Source: Fontibacillus puldeungensis (GTDB taxonomy: Bacteria; Bacillota; Bacilli; Paenibacillales; Paenibacillaceae). Taken from it: a stretch of DNA of 64,000 nucleotides. Every line of letters starts with the position of its first letter. Positions within the stretch are counted from its first letter, which is position 1. Positions 36,124-43,950 of this stretch are shown piece after piece. The notes beneath the pieces were generated by a model. The model did not search any database. It saw only the letters and a program-made list of their open reading frames with translations, and had not been told where the DNA came from. The stretch is taken from NCBI RefSeq assembly GCF_042678945.1, contig NZ_JBHTLM010000011.1, positions 109,306 to 173,305 of the forward strand, in the 5' to 3' direction. The translations under genes and the position numbers were made by a program.

Positions 36124-36882
36124 TCAAGCCTCGAGCTGCTGCTGCCGGTTCTGTCTACGTACAAAAATCGCTTTGCTAAGCACTACACTGAGCTCGTAAA
36201 GGATTACCATCGGTACAGCTACCAGGGTTTGTGATACCACATCTGGAGGCGTTATGATGGCTGCCACCACAAAAATGACTAAAATCGCGGCACCTCGGTT
36301 TTTTGTCAGCCATTTCGGCTTCAGTAATCCGAGTCGAGTTAAGGTCATCACCACAACAGGCATTTCAAACACCAGTCCGAACGTCAAAATGGTGGAGGAG
36401 ATGAAGCCGACATAATTGGCAAAGGAGATCATTGGCTCTATCGATATCCCAGAGGACATGTTCAGAAAAAACTGCAGCATGATAGGAACCATCACATAGT
36501 AGGCGAATACTGCACCAAGGGCGAAAAAGGCGAATCCGGAAAGGAGAGCATAGCATATCGCTCTTTTTTCCTGCTTTTTTAGACCTGGACAAATAAATCT
36601 CCATATCTCATACACGATTACCGGTGAGGTGAGCACGACGCCACAAATGATAGACAGATAAAAATACTGCATAAACAGCTCGGAAGGAGCAAGGTACACA
36701 AACCGAAATCCGTTGCCAAGTGCCATAAGCTGATCGGCTATTTTGCGGACGAATTGAAAGCTGATTGAAGACGTAGCCAAGAAAAAAACCGCAACGATAA
36801 TCAGGCGCTTGCGAAGCTCGCTCAGATGTTCTACTAGCGACATTTTTACAAGCTGCTCATCGCTATGATCAGGTTTGCTCAC
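36124..36882 (-). CDS. tatC: Sec-independent translocase core subunit TatC
   Basis: A 252-aa polytopic protein with six predicted membrane helices. The conserved N-terminal segment SLVEHLSELRKRLII and the FxPGLKKQEK loop segment (FICPGLKKQEKRA) form the twin-arginine recognition surface. It starts at GTG 36882 preceded by GGGAGGA. Together with one TatA-type subunit this makes a minimal TatAC translocase as in Bacillus. It lies between two tatA genes and the Tat-signal flavoprotein, so the export machinery and its cargo are encoded together. Confidence 0.95.
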   Translation of the reverse strand: MSKPDHSDEQLVKMSLVEHLSELRKRLIIVAVFFLATSSISFQFVRKIADQLMALGNGFRFVYLAPSELFMQYFYLSIICGVVLTSPVIVYEIWRFICPGLKKQEKRAICYALLSGFAFFALGAVFAYYVMVPIMLQFFLNMSSGISIEPMISFANYVGFISSTILTFGLVFEMPVVVMTLTRLGLLKPKWLTKNRGAAILVIFVVAAIITPPDVVSQTLVAVPMVILYELSVVLSKAIFVRRQNRQQQLEA

Positions 36883-36897
36883 AAGAAGTCCTCCCGC

Positions 36898-37077
36898 CTA
36901 ATTCTTTTTATCTTCGGATTCCTTTGACTCATCAGATGCGATATCCGACATTCCACGCTTAAAGCCTGAGATCGTCTTGCCTACAGCTTTACCGAGCTGT
37001 GGCAGTTTGGTTGGTCCAAAAATCAGCAATGCGATCGATGCTATTACAATAATTTCCATGGTCCCGATTCTTCCCAT
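36898..37077 (-). CDS. tatA: TatA-type subunit, second copy
   Basis: A 59-codon gene on the minus strand, starting MGRIGTMEIIVIASIALLIF, with the TatA hinge and amphipathic helix FGPTKLPQLGKAVGKTI and an acidic C-tail ending SEDKKN. It has the usual one short membrane helix, FGP hinge and amphipathic helix. AAAGGAGGG precedes the ATG by eight bases, and its stop is 15 bases upstream of the tatC GTG. Having two small TatA-like subunits in tandem is unusual. They differ in tail length (59 versus 83 aa), so they may have specialised as pore and adaptor. Confidence 0.92.
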   Translation of the reverse strand: MGRIGTMEIIVIASIALLIFGPTKLPQLGKAVGKTISGFKRGMSDIASDESKESEDKKN

Positions 37078-37150
37078 AGCGAATCCCTCCTTTCCAATAG
37101 CCCGGAATGAACCAAGCGAAAGTAGTTAATTTTTTACTTTAGTAAAACGT

Positions 37151-37402
37151 TTACATTTCAGCGCTCCCAGGGTCTTTCTTGGCGGGTACATCGGCTGCTG
37201 ACTCCTGAACGGATGCATCCGTGGTAGCCGGCGTTTCCTGTTTCGTATTCTCCAAGTCTTCGGTGATGGTATTGGCGTAATTTTTGATTTGTCCGACCGT
37301 TTTGCCAACCATCCGCCCTAATGAAGGCAGACGGGAAGGCCCGAACACAATAAGGGCAATCGCCAAAATCAGAAGCAATTCGCTCATCCCGATTCTCGGC
37401 AT
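37151..37402 (-). CDS. tatA: TatA/TatB-type subunit, first copy
   Basis: An 83-aa protein: N-terminal helix MPRIGMSELLLILAIALIVF, hinge FGPSRLPSLGRMVGKTVGQ, then a longer Glu/Thr/Ala-rich tail (ENTKQETPATTDASVQESA). A Glu in the helix (SELL) is the polar residue typical of TatA and TatB. ATG 37402 follows AAAGGAGG. The frame could be read from 37462, but that region carries the FNR-type box. It is first gene of the tat-flavoprotein operon. Confidence 0.92.
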   Translation of the reverse strand: MPRIGMSELLLILAIALIVFGPSRLPSLGRMVGKTVGQIKNYANTITEDLENTKQETPATTDASVQESAADVPAKKDPGSAEM

Positions 37403-37447
37403 GCATAAGACCTCCTTTCCGATAGGAGTAGCTAGAAGTAGATGAAA

Positions 37448-37463
37448 TGTGAAAGATATCACA
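37448..37463. promoter_or_regulatory. FNR/CRP-type binding site upstream of the tat-flavoprotein operon
   Basis: TGTGA-AAGATA-TCACA is a perfect match to the TGTGA-N6-TCACA palindrome used by Bacillus FNR and CRP-family regulators, 46 bases before the first tatA. No good -10 lies at the class II distance on the minus strand. On the plus strand TTTAAA (37485-37490) is at that distance. The direction of control is therefore uncertain. Confidence 0.6.
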
Positions 37464-37528
37464 AATATCTATAAAAAAATTTGCTTTAAACAGACCCTAT
37501 TATATTCCTAGGTGCATTTTTTCACAAT

Positions 37529-37558
37529 AAAAAAATGACCGCGGTCACCCATTTTTTT
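37529..37558. promoter_or_regulatory. Perfect palindrome TGACCGCGGTCA flanked by A and T runs
   Basis: The 12-bp palindrome 37536-37547 sits between AAAAAAA and TTTTTTT in the divergent tat / two-component intergenic region. It could be an operator or a short terminator. Confidence 0.4.
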
Positions 37559-37707
37559 CGCCTCAAAATTTCAAGTTTATCTGCGACACAATTCCCTTAT
37601 TGATCGCCGGCTGTATGGTATATTGATAATGACTGTGAGAGGAACGATCACTATAATTTGTTGTTAGATAATGCGGTAGCGAACTAGTGGTGGGGAGAGA
37701 CTGGAAC

Positions 37708-38391
37708 ATGAAAATTCGCGTATTGATTGCAGATGACAATTCGTTTATTCGGGAAGGCATGCGTATTATTTTGAATAGCTTCGAGGAGTTTGAGGTCCTC
37801 GAAGCGGTGGATGATGGACAACAAGCGGTAGAATATTGCCGCACACATGAGGTCGACGTTGCCCTGCTGGACGTACGGATGCCGAACATGAACGGCGTTG
37901 AGGCAACACGGCTGATAACGGAGGAGCGGCTAGCCAAGCCGCTCATATTGACGACCTTTGATGATGATGAGTACATCCTCGATGCTATTCGCTATGGGGC
38001 CAAGGGATATTTGTTGAAAAACAATGATCCCGAGCGTATTAGGGATGCGATCAAAAGTGTGAGCTATGGCCAAAACGTGCTGCAGGACGCCATTTTGGAC
38101 AAATTAAAGCTGACGCTGGGCGGAGTTCGGGAAAATGCGGGAGCACAAGCCCCAGCAGAAGCAGTGCCAATTATCCCCGAGGAGCCGCCGATTGACCTGC
38201 ACTTATTTACCGAGAGGGAGCTGGACGTGATGTCCCGCATTGCTCAAGGCCGTTCTAACAAGGAGATCGCCAAGGAAATCTTTATTTCCGAAGGGACTGT
38301 CGCCAACTATATTACTTCGATATTAAACAAGACCGGATTAGAGCACCGAACGCAAATAGCTATATACTACCTAACTGGAAGGACTTGCTGA
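37708..38391 (+). CDS. NarL/FixJ-family response regulator (LnrK/DesR-like)
   Basis: A 227-aa response regulator. The receiver domain (about 1-120) has acidic pocket D9-D10 and phospho-acceptor D55 in VALLDVRMPNMNG, with the conserved Lys in GYLLKNN. A linker rich in Ala/Pro leads to a LuxR-type helix-turn-helix (TERELDVMSRIAQGRSNKEIA and ISEGTVANYITSILNKTGL). ATG 37708 is chosen over an in-frame GTG at 37687 because it gives the standard MKIRVLIADD start. It is four bases upstream of its histidine kinase and is followed by an ABC exporter, its probable target. Confidence 0.93.
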   Translation: MKIRVLIADDNSFIREGMRIILNSFEEFEVLEAVDDGQQAVEYCRTHEVDVALLDVRMPNMNGVEATRLITEERLAKPLILTTFDDDEYILDAIRYGAKGYLLKNNDPERIRDAIKSVSYGQNVLQDAILDKLKLTLGGVRENAGAQAPAEAVPIIPEEPPIDLHLFTERELDVMSRIAQGRSNKEIAKEIFISEGTVANYITSILNKTGLEHRTQIAIYYLTGRTC

Positions 38392-38395
38392 AGCT

Positions 38396-39508
38396 ATGGA
38401 GTTATGGACGATCGGCAATAAGATGCTCGTGCTGGGGTTCATCATCGTTATTTCCTACTTCGCGGCATCGCAGCCTTCACCGTGGTTAGTGTTGTACTTT
38501 TTGCTATATGTGGCATTAAACCTTACGGCACTTATATTCAAAAGACAGCATCTGAAGCTGGCTACTAGCGGGCTTGTTTTGGTGTACGTCGTGGTCTGTT
38601 CCCTGTACGTGCAGCCCGAAATGATTTTGCTACTGCCTCTGACTCTTTCTGAACTGGCGGCTTTTTATATACGGCGTCAGATAGCCGCCTTAGCATTGCT
38701 GCTGTTTCCGGTTGTTTTTATCCAGAGGCCGCTATTATTTTTGTACATTTTTTTAGCGGTTGTTAGTATGTTTAACAGTATTCTAGTAAGCCGTTACAGC
38801 CAAAAAATTAGTAAACAAGAAAAACTGCTTGATAAAATGCGGGTTGAACAAGAGAAACTGCGGAAGCAGCTTAACGAGAACCAGGAATTCATACGCGTAT
38901 CGGAGTATACATACAAGCTGGAGGAGCGCAGCCGATTGTCTCAGGAAATTCATGATGGTATTGGACATTCCATGACGGGTGCTCTGATTCAAATGGAGGC
39001 GGCTAAACGGCTTTTGCATTCAGACCCGCCTTCGGCGGAAAAGCTGCTACAAAATGCCATTGGCATTGCTAAGGAGTCAATTGAGAAAATTAGGCAAACG
39101 CTCAAAAACATCAAGCCTCCCGTGCAGCAGCTTGGTATTCATCGTTTAAAAACGGCGGTTGAGGGATTTGGCACCCGATCGGATTTGCAGGTGTCCGTGG
39201 TGCATGGTGGGGATTTGGAGCGGATTACCCCGCTGTATTGGAAAATTATCCATGATAATGTTACGGAGGCGTTGACCAATACGGCTAAATACGCCTCGGC
39301 TACTACGGTTCATGTGGAAGTCAGAGTGCTCAGTAAACTGATAAAAGTTGTCGTATCGGATAACGGCCGTGGTCAGGCAAAAATCGTCAAGGGGTTGGGA
39401 CTGCTTGGCATGGAGGAGCGCACGGCATCAGTCAACGGTACGGTAATTGCCGACGGAACCCAAGGTTTCTCTGTGACTACGCTGATTCCTTGTGGCGGTG
39501 ACGATTAA
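38396..39508 (+). CDS. Sensor histidine kinase (HisKA_3 type, LnrJ/DesK-like)
   Basis: A 370-aa kinase with about four to five hydrophobic segments in the first 130 residues, a coiled-coil (KQEKLLDKMRVEQEKLRKQL) and a HisKA_3 dimerisation domain with the phospho-His at H186 in LSQEIHDGIGHSM. The ATPase domain has N-box-like ALTNTAKYASA and G-box DNGRG ... KGLGLLGMEER. No large extracellular sensor domain is present, so signal is probably sensed in the membrane, as in intramembrane-sensing kinases paired with antibiotic exporters. It is translationally close to the regulator and ends at a strong terminator. Confidence 0.92.
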   Translation: MELWTIGNKMLVLGFIIVISYFAASQPSPWLVLYFLLYVALNLTALIFKRQHLKLATSGLVLVYVVVCSLYVQPEMILLLPLTLSELAAFYIRRQIAALALLLFPVVFIQRPLLFLYIFLAVVSMFNSILVSRYSQKISKQEKLLDKMRVEQEKLRKQLNENQEFIRVSEYTYKLEERSRLSQEIHDGIGHSMTGALIQMEAAKRLLHSDPPSAEKLLQNAIGIAKESIEKIRQTLKNIKPPVQQLGIHRLKTAVEGFGTRSDLQVSVVHGGDLERITPLYWKIIHDNVTEALTNTAKYASATTVHVEVRVLSKLIKVVVSDNGRGQAKIVKGLGLLGMEERTASVNGTVIADGTQGFSVTTLIPCGGDD

Positions 39509-39612
39509 GAACCGAGTTAAGGAAGCAAGAGCAGCCGAAGGTGAAGATGTTCACTATCAGAACATGACAGCGTTTGGCTATCCTTATCTCAATTCATGAA
39601 TTTTCTCATGTT

Positions 39613-39654
39613 AAAGGATGAACTTATGCACTGACATAAGAGCATCCTTTTTTC
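39613..39654 (+). terminator. Terminator between the kinase and the ABC genes
   Basis: AAAGGATG / CATCCTTT outer stem plus CTTATG / CATAAG inner stem and T-run. It separates the regulators from the exporter genes. Confidence 0.92.
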
Positions 39655-39697
39655 TTACAATGGGATCAAGAACAAACAAGGAATGGAGTAGATCACA

Positions 39698-40633
39698 ATG
39701 AACGTACTTGATATACGGGGCCTTACGAAAAAATTCGGAGATTTCATTGCGGTAGACAATATGTCTTTATCTGTTAAAGAGGGTGAAATATTCGGATTTC
39801 TCGGCTCAAACGGGGCTGGTAAAAGCACGACGATCAATCTGGTGTCTTCCCTGCTTCGGCCGACGAGCGGTGAGATTTTTATTCTGGAGCGCGACATTTT
39901 GAAGAACAGTCATTTCGCCAAGATGAACTTGGGTATAGTCCCGCAGGATTTAGCGATATATCAGGATATGACTGCTTTAGAGAATGTGAAGTTTTTCGCA
40001 GGACTGTACGGCCTTCGTGGGACGGAGTTAAATGAACGGGCGGAAGAGGCGCTTAAATTTGTTGGTCTTGAGACACAAGCCGGCAGCTATCCGAAAAATT
40101 TCTCAGGCGGGATGAAGCGGCGGCTGAACATTGCATGCGCTATCGCACATCGTCCGAAGCTAATCATCATGGATGAACCGACGGTTGGAATCGACCCACA
40201 GTCAAGAAACTATATCCTCGCTTCGGTGCGTAAATTGAACGAGATGGGCTGCACCATCATTTATACTAGCCATTACATGGAGGAAGTTGAGGAAATCTGC
40301 TCGCGCATCGCCATTGTTGATCATGGCAAAATAATTGCCGACGGGACGAAAGAGCAGCTTATTGCCACGATTACGGATCTCAAGGACATTCGTATCGAAC
40401 TGAAAAAAGCGGACGAAACCCATATCGAGCTATTGCAAAGCATCCCTGGAGTTCGAAATGCAGCTGCAACGGATAACGTAATTCAGATTCATAGCGACAT
40501 GGCGATCGACAACCTGGGCGGCATTTTGAAGTGCCTTATCGATAATAATGCGGTCATCCGTTCCGTGGAAGAGCGGGAGCCAAACCTGGAGACGGTGTTC
40601 CTGACGCTGACCGGCCGAAATTTAAGGGATTGA
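39698..40633 (+). CDS. ABC exporter ATP-binding protein (LnrL/YfiL-like)
   Basis: A 311-aa ABC-2 type ATPase. Walker A is GSNGAGKST, the Q-loop is in VPQDLAIYQD, the signature is FSGGMKRR, Walker B is LIIMDEPTVG and the H-loop is in YTSHYMEE. A C-terminal extension of about 80 residues (DETHIELLQSIPGVRNAA...) is typical of drug-export ATPases such as YfiL/CcmA-like proteins. It is followed by two permease genes on the same strand. The order regulator, kinase, ATPase, permease, permease matches the set for linearmycin resistance in B. subtilis except that kinase and regulator are swapped. Confidence 0.92.
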   Translation: MNVLDIRGLTKKFGDFIAVDNMSLSVKEGEIFGFLGSNGAGKSTTINLVSSLLRPTSGEIFILERDILKNSHFAKMNLGIVPQDLAIYQDMTALENVKFFAGLYGLRGTELNERAEEALKFVGLETQAGSYPKNFSGGMKRRLNIACAIAHRPKLIIMDEPTVGIDPQSRNYILASVRKLNEMGCTIIYTSHYMEEVEEICSRIAIVDHGKIIADGTKEQLIATITDLKDIRIELKKADETHIELLQSIPGVRNAAATDNVIQIHSDMAIDNLGGILKCLIDNNAVIRSVEEREPNLETVFLTLTGRNLRD

Positions 40634-40660
40634 TCCGCTAGAAACGAGGAGGTAAATACG

Positions 40661-41791
40661 ATGAATACACTATCAATCGCCGTCAAAGAAATCAAAAAGG
40701 ATCTGAGGGACCGCCGGACACTGGCATTAATGCTTGCCTTTCCCCTTATTCTTATGCTTGTCCTGGGAATGGCGCTCACCAATACATTCGATAATACTGT
40801 CAAAGTTGGCGATATCAAAGTCTTGGTGAAGGATAACGGCATGAACTCTGACCTAGCCCAAGGGTTTGAGGCCTTTTCGAAAGAAGCCGCCAAAGCGGGG
40901 ATGACTTTCGAAAGGCTTAAGCCCCAGGTGAGCGGGAAAGAAGAAGTGGAACAGAACCGCTTCGATGACTACTTGGAGATAGACGATCACAACCTCTCCT
41001 TGTATATGAGCAGCCGGAGCGATATCAAGAGCAGTGTTGTACAGGGAATGCTAACGGCTTTTGCCGAAAAATACAACGTTGTCTACGCGATTGTGAAGTC
41101 TGCACCGGAGCAAGCGAAAACAACCTTGGCAGCCGCTGATCGGGGGGGCGACTATATCAAGGAAACCTCAATCACTGCGGACCGTCAGCCGGGGGCCGTC
41201 GATTATTATGCTTTGGGGATGGCTTCCATGACCGCCCTGTGGGGCTCACTATCTGCAAGCCGCTTAATTTCGGAAGAGGTTAAGGAGGGGACGGCAGTGA
41301 GACTCATCGCTGCACCAGTTCGCAAATACGAAATTTTTATCGGGAAAGTGTTGGGAAATCTGGTCGTCAACGTGCTATGCGTGCTTATTATCGTCTTTTT
41401 CAGCAAGTATGTCTTAAAGGCGTATTGGGGAACTCATTTGGTCGCTGAACTGATCGTCCTGTTCTCCTCGGTCGTTATGTCCGTCAGCTTGGGTCTGGCC
41501 GTTAGCTATATGCTGAAAGAAACGGCTACCCGCAGCGTCATCGTCATCTTCACAAATCTTGCCGCTTTTTTGGGAGGTTCGTATTTTCCGATGAATGGCG
41601 ACGACAATTTGGGGATGCTGGGTCACATTTCCGGCTTATCTCCCATCCGTTGGACTAATCTGGCCTTGACGAAAATCGTTTACGGAAATCAATTGTCGGC
41701 CATTTGGCCGCCCGTGATGTTGAATCTTGTTTTAGCCGTCATCATGTTGGCGGGAGCGGCTCTAATTATGCGGCGCAGGGAGGGAATTTAA
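40661..41791 (+). CDS. ABC-2 exporter permease 1 (LnrM/YfiM-like)
   Basis: A 376-aa ABC-2 permease. The N-terminal membrane helix (TLALMLAFPLILMLVLGMAL) is followed by a large extracytoplasmic region of about 150 residues, then five further hydrophobic helices (for example NLVVNVLCVLIIVFF). This is the ABC2_membrane_3 arrangement. AGGAGGTAA precedes ATG 40661. The stop is one base before the start of the second permease, so the two are coupled and probably form a heterodimeric channel. Confidence 0.9.
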   Translation: MNTLSIAVKEIKKDLRDRRTLALMLAFPLILMLVLGMALTNTFDNTVKVGDIKVLVKDNGMNSDLAQGFEAFSKEAAKAGMTFERLKPQVSGKEEVEQNRFDDYLEIDDHNLSLYMSSRSDIKSSVVQGMLTAFAEKYNVVYAIVKSAPEQAKTTLAAADRGGDYIKETSITADRQPGAVDYYALGMASMTALWGSLSASRLISEEVKEGTAVRLIAAPVRKYEIFIGKVLGNLVVNVLCVLIIVFFSKYVLKAYWGTHLVAELIVLFSSVVMSVSLGLAVSYMLKETATRSVIVIFTNLAAFLGGSYFPMNGDDNLGMLGHISGLSPIRWTNLALTKIVYGNQLSAIWPPVMLNLVLAVIMLAGAALIMRRREGI

Positions 41792-41792
41792 C

Positions 41793-42944
41793 ATGTTCAA
41801 GGATATTTGCTGGCTGGTGTCTTGGAATCTGCGGACGATATTCCGTAAGCGAAGCAATCTGATTTTTTATCTTGGCTTGCCACTCATGGGCGTATTGATT
41901 TCATTAATGCTCTACAGCCATTCCGGAGAAACCGAGCTTCGGGTAGGTGTGGTTAACGCGGACGGTCATGAACAGATTGCTGCGGGTACAGTTCAATTTC
42001 TGAAGCAATCAGGCAAGATTGAGATTAGCGAGGTTAATGATCAAGAGTTGAAGGATCAGCTAGCGGCAGGCAAGCTTGACAGTGGCCTTGTTATTGGTAA
42101 CGGCTTTTCTCAAAGCGTCCTGACAGGCCATCCTCAATCGATGACCATTATGTCGGTAAAAGGGGCGCAGGTCACGGCCTCCATGAAATCGATGTTAAAC
42201 GAATATATTGACAATCTGGTTCTTCTTAGCAAGGCTGCTAATGGCGATCCCCACAAATTTCAACAACTGTATGGGGAATATAAGAAACCGGTGCTGCAAG
42301 TAACAAGTCGATCCGTTAACGATGCTTCAGTCAAAAAACAAATGACCTATCAGTCCATTGGCTTTCTGATCATGTTCATGATGATGTCCGCCGTCAACTT
42401 ATCGGAGCTGATTCTAAAAAATAGGGAGGACCGTACATTTTTTCGATTGATTTCTTCTCCAATCAGTTCCCGGACTTATGTACTATCTAACATCATTGTT
42501 AATTTCATTGTGATGCTTGCTCAGGTTGCGATCACCTTATTCTTTATGCAAAAAGTGTTTAACGTGGACCCCGGCTTGCCGCTCAGCTATTTGGCAGGAC
42601 TGATGATGTTGTTCTCACTGGTGTCCGTTAGCCTGTCACTCGTCATTGTCGCCTTTTCAAAGAACAGCAATGTTTCCGGAGCCCTGCAGAACCTGATTGT
42701 GGTGCCGACTTGCCTGCTTGCGGGCTGCTTCTTCCCAGCTGACATCATGCCGTCCGCCGTACGGAAAGTTGCCGATTTCTTACCGCAGCACTGGCTGATA
42801 CAGTCTATAGAACAGTTGCAAAACGGCGGTGATCTGAGTAATATTTGGTTTAATCTATCCGTTATGGTTGCCTTCGTCGTCGTCTTTTTCCTGATTGCGA
42901 CTTATAAATTCGGGCGAAATAATGATACAAGAAGCTTTGTATGA
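41793..42944 (+). CDS. ABC-2 exporter permease 2 (LnrN/YfiN-like)
   Basis: A 383-aa permease with the same plan as the preceding protein: one helix (NLIFYLGLPLMGVLISLML), an extracytoplasmic domain, then five C-terminal helices ending near FVVVFFLIATYKFG. It starts ATG 41793, one base after the previous stop. It is the last gene of the exporter set and is followed by the FNR-type promoter of a separate RNA. The substrate is unknown, perhaps a membrane-active antibiotic. Confidence 0.9.
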   Translation: MFKDICWLVSWNLRTIFRKRSNLIFYLGLPLMGVLISLMLYSHSGETELRVGVVNADGHEQIAAGTVQFLKQSGKIEISEVNDQELKDQLAAGKLDSGLVIGNGFSQSVLTGHPQSMTIMSVKGAQVTASMKSMLNEYIDNLVLLSKAANGDPHKFQQLYGEYKKPVLQVTSRSVNDASVKKQMTYQSIGFLIMFMMMSAVNLSELILKNREDRTFFRLISSPISSRTYVLSNIIVNFIVMLAQVAITLFFMQKVFNVDPGLPLSYLAGLMMLFSLVSVSLSLVIVAFSKNSNVSGALQNLIVVPTCLLAGCFFPADIMPSAVRKVADFLPQHWLIQSIEQLQNGGDLSNIWFNLSVMVAFVVVFFLIATYKFGRNNDTRSFV

Positions 42945-43006
42945 TGAGTAACTAGGATGGAACAGAGAGCGGATTCTTAAAAAAAGGAATAAAATAACAT
43001 GATGCA

Positions 43007-43049
43007 CGTGATGTAGATCACAGATACAGTACCACCCCCCTGTTATACT
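43007..43049 (+). promoter_or_regulatory. Class II FNR/CRP-type promoter
   Basis: CGTGA-TGTAGA-TCACA (43007-43022) differs at one base from TGTGA-N6-TCACA. A -10 TATACT lies at 43044-43049, putting the transcription start near 43056 and the box centre at -41.5, the exact class II activator position. No TTGACA-like -35 is present, as expected for activator-dependent promoters. Confidence 0.65.
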
Positions 43050-43055
43050 ACAGTT

Positions 43056-43185
43056 AGCCGACATCATATTTGTAAGCACCCCGCCGGACGTATTGGGGAC
43101 AGAGAAACTAAGGCAAATTTTCGGTCCAATACGTCCGCGCGACCAGCAAACTCTTAATTGAGGTAGCAGGGTGCTTCTTTTTTTT
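43056..43185 (+). ncRNA. Unannotated structured small RNA under the FNR-type promoter
   Basis: A transcript of about 130 nt from the class II promoter would be closed by AAGCACCC (43074-43081) / GGGTGCTT (43169-43176), immediately followed by a C and eight T. Inside lie a perfect 11-bp stem GGACGTATTGG (43086-43096) / CCAATACGTCC (43126-43136) and a small CTC-TTAATT-GAG hairpin (43151-43162), giving a three-way junction. A C-rich single-stranded patch CCCCGCC (43079-43085) could pair with ribosome sites. No open frame with a ribosome site was seen, and the HIT gene has its own promoter. It did not match a riboswitch class I know. Confidence 0.55.
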
Positions 43186-43208
43186 GCCTTTTTTCGGTAT
43201 GATTAAGC

Positions 43209-43237
43209 TTGTGAGAGCAGTTTCCCTTACATATCAA
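43209..43237 (+). promoter_or_regulatory. Promoter of the HIT gene
   Basis: TTGTGA (43209-43214) and TATCAA (43232-43237) are spaced 17 nt, downstream of the small-RNA terminator. Confidence 0.45.
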
Positions 43238-43263
43238 ATTGTAAATAGCTAGGAGGATGAAAG

Positions 43264-43629
43264 ATGGACAACTGTTTGTTTTGTAAAATCGTAGAGGGAT
43301 CAATCCCGTCAAAAAAAGTTTACGAGGACGATAAATTTCTCGTATTTCACGATATTCAACCCGCGGCGCCGGTCCATGTGCTGATCATTCCAAAGAAGCA
43401 TATCGCCTCCATGAACGAAGTTGGCTCAGAGGATTTTGCCCTGATCGGAGAAATGCATCGGATCGCGCAAAATGTCGCCAGAGAACTAGGTATTGCAGAA
43501 AACGGCTATCGGCTCATTAACAATTGCGGCCCAGACAGCGGACAGGCCGTGGCGCATATTCACTACCATTTACTTGGAGGAGCGAAGCTCGGTGCTCTGG
43601 TACAATCTTCCGATTCTCATGCGGTCTAA
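43264..43629 (+). CDS. HIT-family (HINT-like) nucleotide hydrolase
   Basis: A 121-aa histidine-triad protein. Zinc-binding-type cysteines occur in CLFCKIVEG at the start, and the catalytic HIT motif is HIHYHLL near residue 100. The C-terminus is shortened to DSHAV. Such proteins hydrolyse AMP-linked substrates (for example adenosine phosphoramidates). The precise substrate is unknown. ATG 43264 follows TAGGAGGATG. It is one of the conserved neighbours of rpsU in Bacillales. Confidence 0.93.
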   Translation: MDNCLFCKIVEGSIPSKKVYEDDKFLVFHDIQPAAPVHVLIIPKKHIASMNEVGSEDFALIGEMHRIAQNVARELGIAENGYRLINNCGPDSGQAVAHIHYHLLGGAKLGALVQSSDSHAV

Positions 43630-43672
43630 ATCTTCATAGAGATATTGGAAGAGAAAAAAGCAGGCACTTAGG

Positions 43673-43702
43673 TTGACACCATATTTCACTTTCCCCTATA
43701 AT
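43673..43702 (+). promoter_or_regulatory. Strong sigma-A promoter of rpsU
   Basis: Perfect TTGACA (43673-43678) and perfect TATAAT (43697-43702), spaced 18 nt. Confidence 0.8.
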
Positions 43703-43761
43703 GAAATTTGATGAACCGTGTTAATGCTCTTGGACGGTCTGGTCGGAGGGAGGGAAAACTG

Positions 43762-43935
43762 GTGTCTGAAACTAAAGTTCGCAAAAACGAGACAATTGAT
43801 GCTGCACTTCGTCGCTTTAAACGTTCCATCGCAAAGGATGGAGTATTGGCTGAGGTTAAAAAACGTAAGCATTATGAAAAGCCAAGCGTAAAGCGCAAGA
43901 AAAAGTCCGAGGCTGCTCGTAAGAGAAAGTTTTAG
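43762..43935 (+). CDS. rpsU: 30S ribosomal protein S21
   Basis: A 57-aa basic protein (SETKVRKNETIDAALRRFKR, then EVKKRKHYEKPSVKRKKKSE) with the S21 signature. It is located at the 30S platform near the anti-Shine-Dalgarno. The start is GTG 43762, after GGAGGGAGG. The in-frame ATG at 43708 would add 18 non-conserved residues. yqeY follows 15 bases later, as in B. subtilis. Confidence 0.97.
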   Translation: MSETKVRKNETIDAALRRFKRSIAKDGVLAEVKKRKHYEKPSVKRKKKSEAARKRKF

Positions 43936-43950
43936 GGGGATTTAGCTACT

